This document shows, piece by piece, positions 40,817 to 48,900 of a DNA stretch of 50,801 nucleotides. A model generated the notes under the pieces. The model saw only the letters and a program-made list of their open reading frames with translations, was not told the origin of the DNA and searched no databases. Each line of letters begins with the position of its first letter. The first letter of the stretch is position 1. The DNA is from Amycolatopsis sp. A133. GTDB lineage: Bacteria; Actinomycetota; Actinomycetes; Mycobacteriales; Pseudonocardiaceae. Location of the stretch: assembly GCF_031082405.1 (NCBI RefSeq), contig NZ_JAVHJU010000048.1, positions 1 through 50,801 of the forward strand. The letters are read 5' to 3'. Both the position numbers and the translations under genes were made by a program.

Positions 40817-41845
40817 ATGGACCGAGCAGCGCAGCCGCGTCGCGTGACGATCGTCGACGTCGCCCGCCACGCAGGCGTCTCGACGACAGCGGCCTCGAAG
40901 GTCTTGCGCAACGCCTACGGCGCGAGCCCCGCCATGCGCGAGAAGGTCCAGCGGGCGATCGAGGAGCTGGGCTACCGCCCGTACGCGGCGGCGCGAGGCC
41001 TGCGCGGCCAGACGTACACCATCGGCGTCATGCTGCCGGACATCCGGAACCCGTTCTTCCCGGAGATCCTGGACGGCCTCACCGACACATTGCGCGACAC
41101 CGACTACCACGTCCTGCTCGGCCCCAGCTGCGACAACGAGAAGGACGAAGGCAAGCTGACGGACGCGATGGTCGACCGCGGCATGGACGGCCTCGTCCTG
41201 ATCGCGCCGGTGATGTCCCAGGTGCGCCTCGAGCGCCTGGCCAACACGGTCCCGACCGTCGTGGTCGGCCGCCACACCCGCTCGGCCTGCTACGACACGG
41301 TGACCGACGACGACACGACCGGCGCCGCGCTCGTCGTCGACCACCTCGCCGACCTCGGCCACCGCCACATCGCCCACATCGAGCACCACGAGACCGACCC
41401 CGCCCGCCTGGCCGAAATGCCCAACGCGGTCCGTGCCGACGGATACCGGAAAGCCATGCAGGCCAGGGGTTTGCCGCCCGACATCGTGTCGACGACGTAC
41501 ACCCAGGAAGGAGGCTACCTCGGCACCCGGCAAATCCTCGCCCGCCCCAACCGGCCAACGGCCATCTTCGCCGGCGCCGACATCGTCGCCATGGGCGCGC
41601 TGACCGCGCTCAGCGAAGCGGGCCTGTCCGTGCCCGGGGACATCTCCCTCGCCGGGTACGACAACACGAGCTTCGCCGCGCTCGGCCCGATTTCCCTCAC
41701 CAGCGTCGACCAGGCCGGCCACCACATCGGCACCGCCGCCGCCCGCCTGCTGCTGGAGCGCATCGCCGACCGGAGCAGGCCGACGGCCCAGATCAAGCTG
41801 TCCCCGACCCTGGTTCCGCGGCGCACCACGGCTTCCCCGCGCTGA
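40817..41845 (+). CDS. LacI-family repressor of the rhamnoside operon
   Basis: 342 residues. The N-terminal HTH and hinge (VTIVDVARHAGVSTTAASKVLRNAYGAS) are followed by a periplasmic-binding-protein-like sensor (TYTIGVMLPDIRNPFFPEIL, FAGADIVAMGALTAL, SLAGYDNTSF). ATG 40817 has no ribosome binding site and is abutted by an operator, so the message may be leaderless. It is divergent from the permease operon and is its obvious repressor; the inducer is probably rhamnose or a rhamnoside. Confidence 0.94.
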   Translation: MDRAAQPRRVTIVDVARHAGVSTTAASKVLRNAYGASPAMREKVQRAIEELGYRPYAAARGLRGQTYTIGVMLPDIRNPFFPEILDGLTDTLRDTDYHVLLGPSCDNEKDEGKLTDAMVDRGMDGLVLIAPVMSQVRLERLANTVPTVVVGRHTRSACYDTVTDDDTTGAALVVDHLADLGHRHIAHIEHHETDPARLAEMPNAVRADGYRKAMQARGLPPDIVSTTYTQEGGYLGTRQILARPNRPTAIFAGADIVAMGALTALSEAGLSVPGDISLAGYDNTSFAALGPISLTSVDQAGHHIGTAAARLLLERIADRSRPTAQIKLSPTLVPRRTTASPR

Positions 41846-41888
41846 CCCTTCCCGAGCGTGGGCCGCCGGCCGGCGGGACGGCCCCGGT

Positions 41889-41901
41889 CGACAACTTGTC
41901 G
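41889..41901. promoter_or_regulatory. Small palindrome after LacI
   Basis: CGACAACTTGTCG, with perfect 6-bp arms around one base, lies between the LacI stop and the secreted-peptide gene. It could be an operator for the latter. No T-tract follows. Confidence 0.3.
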
Positions 41902-41985
41902 AATCTCCCCGTTCGGCGGACAAGCGAGCCCGTTTCATGATTGTTTGTCCACGCACGTGTTCGACGAGAAAACGGGGGATACACA

Positions 41986-42213
41986 GTGAAGAAGAAGATC
42001 GCGGCCGCCGCCGTCATGGGCGCGCTCGCGTCGACGATCGCGTTCGCCCAGCCGGCCAGCGCGGGCGTCGACCCCAGGTACTACTACCAGTCCACCTGGG
42101 CGACACAGGACGAATGCCAGCTCAACGGTTACTCCGGCCAGCAGAACGGCCGGTGGTCGGCCTACTTCTGCTCCGCGTCGGCCTGGTCGTGGGACCTCTA
42201 CATCAAGCCGTAG
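41986..42213 (+). CDS. Small secreted Tyr/Trp-rich peptide
   Basis: 75 residues from GTG 41986 after GGGGGAT. Residues 1-27 are a clear signal peptide (KKKIAAAAVMGALASTIAFAQPASA). The mature chain of about 48 residues has two cysteines (DECQLN and YFCSAS), probably disulfide-linked, and is rich in Tyr, Trp and Ser. It resembles other small secreted actinobacterial peptides of unknown role. Confidence 0.72.
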   Translation: MKKKIAAAAVMGALASTIAFAQPASAGVDPRYYYQSTWATQDECQLNGYSGQQNGRWSAYFCSASAWSWDLYIKP

Positions 42214-42230
42214 CCGGCAATGGGAACCCT

Positions 42231-42291
42231 CCACGCGATCGCCGCCGGTCCGCCTGCTGTGACACGGCTTCCCGAGGCGGCGATCGCGTGG
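42231..42291. terminator. Bidirectional long-stem hairpin
   Basis: 42231-42246 and 42276-42291 are perfectly complementary (16 bp) around a 29-base loop, with further pairing past a bulge. It lies between convergent genes ending at 42213 and 42307, so it fits a shared terminator. Confidence 0.6.
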
Positions 42292-42306
42292 GAGGACCGG
42301 GGCGGA

Positions 42307-42606
42307 TCAGCTCAAGAGGTCCAGACCACCCTGCCACCGCTGCTGCCGCTGCGCGCGATCCTGCTCCCACCACGGAGTGCCACGTTCGCCCAAGGCGACC
42401 TTGGCGGTGTGCACCCGCGCCCGGGCCTCCCGCTCGGCTTCGGAGTCTTGAGCACGCCGGGCCGCGCCGACGTCCCGGCGAGCCCGCATCAGCAGACTGC
42501 GCAACCGGGCCGCGGCTTCCTCCGGGATTTCCGGATCGGTCGCTCGCCAGCGCCGGCCGTCGATCACGACGAAGTGCCCGTCGGGTGTGCGCTCCGGCTC
42601 AGCCAT
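42307..42606 (-). CDS. Small conserved charged protein
   Basis: 99 residues: FVVIDGRRWRATDPEIPE, then a helical region (LRSLLMRARRDVGAARR) and a conserved end KVALGERGTPWWEQ. I recognise the pattern as a widespread short actinobacterial/proteobacterial protein of unknown function, often next to DUF3253. Its ATG overlaps the end of the DUF3253 gene by 8 bases. Confidence 0.72.
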   Translation of the reverse strand: MAEPERTPDGHFVVIDGRRWRATDPEIPEEAAARLRSLLMRARRDVGAARRAQDSEAEREARARVHTAKVALGERGTPWWEQDRAQRQQRWQGGLDLLS

Positions 42607-42952
42607 TCGCGGGCCCGCCCGGCCGGATCCTGATCGGGCCCGCCCACTCGCCATCCGGGTCGAGCAACCGGTCACCCTGGGTAAGCCGCACCTCGCCGGC
42701 CCGCGCGAGCTCACGGGCCAGTTCCCGGGCCTGTGGCAGCAGCGGCCGCCAGTCGTCCGCCAGCGCCCTGGCCGCATCGGACGGACAGGTGCTGCTGCCT
42801 TCGCCTCGCGCGGCAGCCAAGGCGAGGATCGCAGCCCGCAGCCGATCGGCAAGCGGCCCGGCGCCCAGAGCCGCCCGGGAATGAGCCGCCCCCGGTCCAC
42901 CGCGCTCCCGGATCCGCTCCAGTTCTCGTCGTGGCCCCGGGCGATCGGTCAT
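42599..42952 (-). CDS. DUF3253 winged-helix-like protein
   Basis: 117 residues from ATG 42952. The core LRAAILALAAARGEGSSTCPSDAARAL and the end EVRLTQGDRLLDPD match DUF3253, predicted to be a winged helix. Function is unknown. It overlaps the following small-protein gene, indicating coupling. Confidence 0.75.
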   Translation of the reverse strand: MTDRPGPRRELERIRERGGPGAAHSRAALGAGPLADRLRAAILALAAARGEGSSTCPSDAARALADDWRPLLPQARELARELARAGEVRLTQGDRLLDPDGEWAGPIRIRPGGPANG

Positions 42953-43192
42953 ACGGCCAGGGTCGCACCGATCGCGTCCTCCCGCCGCCCAGGTAGATCG
43001 GCAGCGTGAAGCGCCGACGTCGCCCTGGACCCCGGACGAGAAAGCCCAGACCTGAGCTTGGGCTCGAACCAAGACGGGAGCACCCGGCGCCGGGTGGTAC
43101 ATCGCTGCCATCCGTGGGAAACCCATGGTGGCCACCGACGGCCAACTGCAGGAGGAAGCGCGCAGGAGCCGACGCCACCGTCCGGCTCGGTA

Positions 43193-44692
43193 TCAGCCCG
43201 CTGCCCGGCCGTGCTGCTCCGTGCCGGGGTTGCCGTCGGGGTGCTGGTTGATCCAGGCCAGGCCTCCGAGGTCAAGGCGGTTCCGGGCCCGCGTGACAGC
43301 GACGTACGCGAGCCGGGCTTCGCCGGGCTCGATCTTGCCCGGGATCGGTTCCCCGTTGAGGTTCGTGTTCTCCGGGTCGACGGGCTCGGGGAAGTCGTCG
43401 GCGATGCGGACACTCGACCATTCGCGGCCTTTGGCGGCGTGCGCAGTCGAGACCACGACTTCGGCGTGGGTTTCGGCGGCCAGCCGGGAGAGGGTGTGCA
43501 GCACGACGTCCGCGCCGTGCTCGTCGATGACCTCCACGAAGGACAGCAGGTCGCGGCCGTCCGGGTCCCACTCCGCGTAGTCCTGGACTTCGCCCCAAGA
43601 GGCGAACAGCAGCAGCTCGGGGTGGCTGGTCCGGCGGCCGGCCTGCAGGTCGCGCGCGGCCTCGGCCAGACTCTGGAGAACAGCGGCGCGGCCGGCGAGC
43701 GCGACCCGGCGGCCCTCGCCGAGCAGGGTGAGGATTTCGGCCATCGCGCCTCCGTTGGTGCGACACAGGATCGCGTCCGGCTGCGCGACGGTTTCCACTC
43801 TGCTGGCCACCACGGGAGAGCCGGTGAGGCGGATCGGCGCGCCGGCGATGGCCAGCCACCGGTTCGCCTCGGCGGCCACGCCTGCCCCAAATCGGAACGA
43901 GTGCGACAACGCCAATTGGCGGCCCGCGAAGGCGGTCATGACGTCGCGGGCGCCGCGCCAGCCGTAGATGGCCTGCGCGGAGTCCCCCACCATGACCAGC
44001 TGGGCGTGCTCACCCTGGGCGAGGAAGACCCGCTCGACGACCGGGTTGGTGTCCTGCGCCTCATCCAGCAGGAAGAAGTCGCCGTAGAGCCGCGGCCGGG
44101 TCAAGGCCCACATCTTCAGGTAGTGGTCGTGCTTGAACGGCACCCGCCCGCGCTCGGGGTTCTGCAGGTCCGACCACATCCGCTGGGCGTAGGGCAGCAC
44201 CAGCTGCGCGAGCTGGTCGTGCAGGTGTTCCTCGCCGATGCCCTTGAGCCAGGGCACGTGCTGCCGGGCGAGGGTTTCGTCGGCGGAATAGCAGTAGAGG
44301 ATCACCGTGCGCTGGGCGGCATAGCACAGTGCGGAGGTGGTCAGCTTCCGCTCGCCGATCGTCACCTCCATGGTGATGCCCAGTGACTGCGCGAGTTTCG
44401 CGGTAGCCATCCGCGGGCGGTTGAGCCGGTCGTGGTAGCGGTGGCCGACCGCCTTGAACGCGAGGCTGTGCGCGGTCGAGCACGCCACGTTCGGGCCGAA
44501 CCGGCGGCGCGCCTCGGTCGCGATGGCCTTGTTGAACGCCAGGTACCGGCCGCGGCGGCGGGTACTCGCTCCCAGCATCGTCAGGGTGGTCGTCTTCCCG
44601 GTGCCCGCGCCGGCCTGCAGCACCAAGTGCTCACCAGCGCGGAACGCGTCGACCGCGGCCCGTTGTTCGGACGTCGGCGGGCGTGCGGGCAT
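43193..44692 (-). CDS. UvrD/Rep-like superfamily 1 helicase
   Basis: 499 residues with SF1A motifs: Walker A AGAGTGKTTT (27-36), GRYLAFNKAIA (Ia), FFLLDEAQDTNP (II), GDSAQAIYGWRGA (III), LSHSFRFG (IV), STAHAAKGREW (V) and AYVAVTRARNRLD (VI). It is shorter than UvrD and lacks long 1B/2B insertions, closer to small Fbh1-like or phage-type helicases. It probably acts in DNA repair or recombination. ATG 44692 follows GGGGGAGA. It is the last gene before the tRNA-fragment boundary. Confidence 0.9.
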   Translation of the reverse strand: MPARPPTSEQRAAVDAFRAGEHLVLQAGAGTGKTTTLTMLGASTRRRGRYLAFNKAIATEARRRFGPNVACSTAHSLAFKAVGHRYHDRLNRPRMATAKLAQSLGITMEVTIGERKLTTSALCYAAQRTVILYCYSADETLARQHVPWLKGIGEEHLHDQLAQLVLPYAQRMWSDLQNPERGRVPFKHDHYLKMWALTRPRLYGDFFLLDEAQDTNPVVERVFLAQGEHAQLVMVGDSAQAIYGWRGARDVMTAFAGRQLALSHSFRFGAGVAAEANRWLAIAGAPIRLTGSPVVASRVETVAQPDAILCRTNGGAMAEILTLLGEGRRVALAGRAAVLQSLAEAARDLQAGRRTSHPELLLFASWGEVQDYAEWDPDGRDLLSFVEVIDEHGADVVLHTLSRLAAETHAEVVVSTAHAAKGREWSSVRIADDFPEPVDPENTNLNGEPIPGKIEPGEARLAYVAVTRARNRLDLGGLAWINQHPDGNPGTEQHGRAAG

Positions 44693-44926
44693 CGGGTCTC
44701 CCCCCGGGAAGCGGCAGGTCGGGTAATCGAACGATTACACGCCGGTCCGACGGATTCGTACCGCCATCCTGGCCGTACATATGTTCGCGCCGCTCCCGAC
44801 AGCGGGTGCCTGGAGCACCTGCCGACGGCGCCGGCTCGCGGGACGAACACCCAGGTCAAGGGCCATGATCGAGCCACACTGGCGGCGGCAGGATCAGGGG
44901 GTCGAGGCCCCTTGACTTCCCGATTT

Positions 44927-44953
44927 TGCGGTTTTACCTGCGGTTTTATATGC
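44927..44953. repeat. Two-copy 12-bp tandem repeat
   Basis: TGCGGTTTTA occurs at 44927-44936 and 44939-44948, followed by a third TGC. The stretch is strikingly AT-rich for this genome. Iteron-like, but too few copies to call an origin. Confidence 0.5.
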
Positions 44954-44966
44954 AGGGCGATCTTCT

Positions 44967-44996
44967 CGCTCGCGACAAAGAGCGAGCGGGGCTTTT
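44967..44996 (+). terminator. Terminator-like hairpin
   Basis: CGCTCGC (44967-44973) pairs with GCGAGCG (44982-44988) around an 8-base loop, followed by GGGC and TTTT. No rightward gene precedes it, so its role is unclear. Confidence 0.4.
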
Positions 44997-45246
44997 GCTG
45001 GTCGAAACCTGTTTCTGTTCCAGCCGAATGAGGCCATGACGCCGGTGCCGAGCCGGGAGTCGAGCCAGCTCGCGTGGTTACGAGGAGACACTGTTCCGGC
45101 GGCAAGGCCGGCACGGGCTGCACTAGGACCGGGGCCGGATGTTGGCTCCATGCCAACGACGGCCGGCGCGCAGCAGGCCCGCGGTGAAGCACTGGACGAT
45201 CGTAGAAATCAACACTGGATCACCCCGTCGACCGCAGACGCAAAGA

Positions 45247-45271
45247 AGGCCCAGGTCGATGACCTGGGCCT
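45247..45271 (-). terminator. tRNA terminator on the minus strand
   Basis: An 11-bp perfect stem (45247-45257 with 45261-45271) with a 3-base loop is followed on the minus strand by TTCTTTG. It lies directly downstream of the tRNA fragment and is the expected native terminator of that tRNA. Confidence 0.75.
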
Positions 45272-45274
45272 CTG

Positions 45275-45313
45275 CTCCCCCGCTTGGACTCGAACCAAGA
45301 ACCCTCCGGATTA
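45275..45313 (-). pseudogene. 3'-half tRNA fragment, probable attachment site
   Basis: Read on the minus strand, it holds AATCCGG of an anticodon-stem 3' side, AGGGTT, a perfect T-arm (CTTGG-TTCGAGT-CCAAG), an acceptor 3' strand CGGGGGA and G. The 5' half is absent; unrelated sequence precedes it. The acceptor would pair with TCCCCCG, matching tRNA-Asn. A tRNA 3' end left with its terminator is typical of the displaced copy created when an element integrates into a tRNA gene. The orientation puts the element to the right. Confidence 0.7.
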
Positions 45314-45330
45314 TTGGTTCGAGTGGTTTC

Positions 45331-45410
45331 GAGTCGATGTCAGTCGATCTAGCTGGGATGTTTGCAATCGCTCATGCCCTCAGTCGACGTCAGTCGACCT
45401 CGTTCGACCT
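45331..45410. repeat. 10-bp tandem repeats beside the att fragment
   Basis: Decamers GAGTCGATGT and CAGTCGATCT are adjacent at 45331-45350; CAGTCGACGT, CAGTCGACCT and CGTTCGACCT are adjacent at 45381-45410. The period equals one helical turn. The position next to the attachment core fits arm-type integrase or excisionase binding sites. Confidence 0.55.
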
Positions 45411-45599
45411 GCAATTTCGCCCTTAAATCGCCCCTAGTTCGACAGCAGACCCAGGTGTCTGCGGCGCGGCGTCCCTCAGTGAGCGCCGACGCACCTGCCA
45501 GGTCCGGCTGTTTACGCAACGTTGTCCTTTAGCTTGCAACGGCGCGCATCAGCATCGCCAGAGTGTTGCAATCTAGCGATCTACAGCGATTGGTTGAGT

Positions 45600-45947
45600 A
45601 TGACTGCTGGACGTGTCGTACTGGTCGTCACCTGCGCGTTGGTGGCCGGCCTGGGTATGTGGATCGCGATCGCGCGATGGGAAGACGCCAACAAGGTCGC
45701 GACGGCGGCATCAGCTCTAGGAGCTGTTGCCGCTGTCGGCGTCGCAGTGTGGGCCGTGGTACGGACGCCCAGAACCAGCAGAGCGATCGTGGTTACCGAC
45801 AGCGGCCGGGCCAAAGCGACCTCCAGGGGACACGCAGTCACCGGCGTCACGGGCACGGCCGGCCACGACTCGGTAACGGTAGAACGTACTGGTGATGCTG
45901 ATGCGTTCGGAGGCGGAGACGCCGTCAGCGGAGTACAGCTGGACTGA
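45600..45947 (+). CDS. Two-helix membrane protein with C-terminal repeat motif (putative effector)
   Basis: 115 residues from ATG 45600; no clear ribosome binding site. Helices span about 5-24 and 33-54, joined by WEDANK. The polar, Gly/Ala/Thr-rich C-terminus contains two 22-residue repeats at 62-83 and 91-112 (offset 29, no gaps, 9 identities: V, G, A, A, G, A, V, G, V). The same motif occurs once at the start of the next protein. The architecture fits a membrane-disrupting effector switched on by amyloid-like templating. It is 43 bases upstream of the NTPase. Confidence 0.6.
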   Translation: MTAGRVVLVVTCALVAGLGMWIAIARWEDANKVATAASALGAVAAVGVAVWAVVRTPRTSRAIVVTDSGRAKATSRGHAVTGVTGTAGHDSVTVERTGDADAFGGGDAVSGVQLD

Positions 45948-45990
45948 CGCATGCCATCGATGGGGTCGCGCCTGGCGTAGTGGGTGAGGG

Positions 45991-48900
45991 ATGACGGACC
46001 GCAGGCAGCGGATCACGGTGACCGGCAGCGGCGCCGCGACCGCCACGCACGGATATGCCAACTCCGGAGTCCACATCGGCGACATCAACTTGCTGACCGG
46101 GATTCCCGTCAAGACTCGGTACCGCCAGCAAGTCCAGCGAATCGCTCCTCCCGACCTACGGGGCCGGGACGCCGAGCTGGCCAAGCTGGCCGATTTCTGC
46201 ACTTCCCCGGCAACGGCAGGGACCTACCGGTGGCTGCGCGCAGGCCCATGGTCGGGCAAGTCCGCGTTGGTGTCCTGGTTCGTACTGCATCCTCCGCCGG
46301 GGGTGCGGATGGTGTCCTTCTTCATCACCGCCCGGCTGGCGGCCCAAAACGATCGCGGCGCGTTCATCGACAACGTGATGGAGCAACTGCTGACGCTGCT
46401 GGGCGAGGCACTCCCGCCTTTCTTGACCGAGTCCAACCGGGAAGCACACCTGCTCGGGTTGCTTGCCGATGCAGCCGAAGCCTGCTACCGCCGCGGCGAG
46501 CAGTTCGTCTTGCTGGTGGATGGCCTAGACGAAGATCGAGGAGTGGACGACAGGCCGGACTCCCACAGCATCGCCGCGCTCCTGCCGCCGGCGCTGCCCT
46601 CTGGGATGCGGGCCTTGGTGACCGGCCGACCGAACCCACCCATCCCGTCCGATGTGCCCGACTACCATCCATTAAGGGACGAGACGATAATTCGATCGTT
46701 GAGTCCCTCACCAGAAGCACGACAGGTTCAGCAGGAGACACAGCGCGAACTGAAGCGGCTGCTGCGCGGCTCGGTCGCCGAACAGGATCTGCTAGGCCTG
46801 GTAGCTGCAGCCGGAGGCGGCTTGTCCGCGCCCGATCTGGCGGAGTTAACCGGCTGGTCGCAGTGGGACGCCCAAGACCTGCTACAGACAGTAACCGGCC
46901 GGAGTTTTACCGCCCGCGACAGCCATTACCGCGCCGACGGACCGGACGTTTTCCTCCTTGGGCACGAGGAGTTGCAAGTCGCAGCATTGACAATGCTCGG
47001 TCCGGCTCGTGTCGCCGGCTACCGCGATCGCCTGCACACTTGGGCTGAGCAATACCGGGCCCGGCGCTGGCCAACCGGCACCCCGGAGTATCTGCTGCGC
47101 GGGTACTTCCGCATGCTTCAAGCTGCCGGCGAGTGGAAGCGCATGACTAACCTCGTCACCGACATCGCCCGGCAAGACCGCCTTCTCGACGTTTCCGGAG
47201 GCGATGCCGCCGTCCTGTCCGAGATCACCAGAACGCAGGACGCCATCTCCGCGCACGACGAGCCGGACCTGGTCGCCATGGTCCGCCTGGCCATCCACCG
47301 CGACCACCTCGTCGCACGCAGCAGCAACATCCCTACCGGCCTACCGGCAGGATGGGCGACCCTGGGCCAGCTCAGCAGAGCCGAATCGCTGGCCAACTCA
47401 ATCCCTGACCTCCAATTTCGTGCGAGGGCGTGGGTGCTAACTGCGCAGGCACTATCGGCGATAGGAACCCCCCAGCGGAGTAACGAATTTCTCGATCATG
47501 CCGAGGCGATCGCGCGGTCCATCACACAGCCTGGACCGCAGGGGTGGGCGCTGATGTGGGTATCTGAGGCGGTCGCAAAGGCCGGTTACCATGAGCGAGC
47601 AGAAGCAATCATTCACTCGATCACCCAACCCACGCAGCAGGCACTCGCGTTGTCGTCGCTGGTTTCGACGGTGGCCAGTGCTGGTGACCATCACCGCGCC
47701 GAGACGATCGCGTGCTCTATCACCCAACCGGAGCAGCAGGCGCATTCGCTGACCATGCTGGCAATGGCAACGGCTAGCGCTGGCAGCCATGACCACGCCT
47801 ACGAACTCCGTCGCCGAGCTGCGGCGGTTACCCGCTCAATAACGCATTCCGGCAAACAGGCGTCGGCGCTCGTATTGCTGTCTGGTGTAGCAGCGACGGC
47901 TGGCGACCACGATGACGCCGAAGCCCTAATCCAACTCATAGCCGACCCCGATAAGCAGGCGCAGGCGCTAGTCACGCTTGTTGGAACAGTCGCGAGGGCG
48001 GGCGACCACGAGCGCGCCGAAGCCATCGCAAATTCCATCGCAGACCACGGCAAGCGGGCCCAGGCGCTCATGGGCTTGGCCGGTGCGGCGGCCGCGGCCG
48101 GCGACCACGACGGTGCTGACGGACTCCGTCAGCGCGCCGAGGCGGTCGCGCGCTCGATGACCCAACCTGACCAGCAAGCATCCACGTTGGTGTCGTTGGC
48201 ACGGCAGGCAGCCTGGCGCGGTAACCACGCTAGCGCCGAGAATATTGCCCGTTACATTACCCAACCCGATCAGCAGGTAGCGGCCCTTTTGTCGCTTGCT
48301 GAGGCATTGATCAGCTCCGGTGATCGCGAGCGAGTAAGCGATCTCCTTCAGCAGGCCGAGGCCATTACTAGATCCATCACCCACCCTGACCAGCACGCGT
48401 CGGCGGTGGCATCGCTGGCCAGGTTGGTCGCGCGGATCGGTGACCGCACGCGCGCCGAAGCGATCACCCAAACCATCACTCAGCCCGACCAGCAGACATC
48501 GGCGCTCGCGTCACTGGCCGAGGCGGCTGCCAGAGCAGGCGACCACGCTGAGGCGATCGCGCGCGTCATCGCCCGATCGAAGCGCCAAGCATCAGCCCTA
48601 GTGTCTTTGGCTGAGATCGTGGCCAAAGCCGACGATCACGAACGTGCCCATAGGATTCTTCGCCTCGCAGAAGAAGTCGCCCGCTCCATCACCCAACTTG
48701 GCCCGCAAGTATCGGCACTCGTCTTATGGGCGAGCACAGTCTCCGGCGCCGGGCACCATGAGCACGCCGTAACCATTCTTCACCTCGCCGAGACGATCGC
48801 CCGCTCAATCACCCGGCCAGATCAACAGGCGTCGGCACTAGTATTGCTTGCCGGAGCGGTCGCCAGAGTCGGAAACCATGAGCACGCCCAAAAAATCCTT

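Larger units (their letters stand above)
44693..45599. other. Gene-free boundary region
   Basis: About 900 bases without a supported gene. It holds a 12-bp tandem repeat (from 44927), a terminator-like hairpin (44967-44996), a tRNA-type terminator (45247-45271), a tRNA 3' fragment (45275-45313) and 10-bp tandem repeats (45331-45410), then the promoter of the next gene. Confidence 0.6.

Noticed and set aside
44432..45031. Rightward 199-codon frame across the helicase start
   Set aside because: Partly antisense to the helicase and otherwise across the AT-rich gene-free region; no motif or ribosome binding site.
45331..45410. Possible CRISPR or replication iterons
   Set aside because: Units are only 10 bp, immediately adjacent and few. 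Position beside the tRNA fragment favours recombinase sites.
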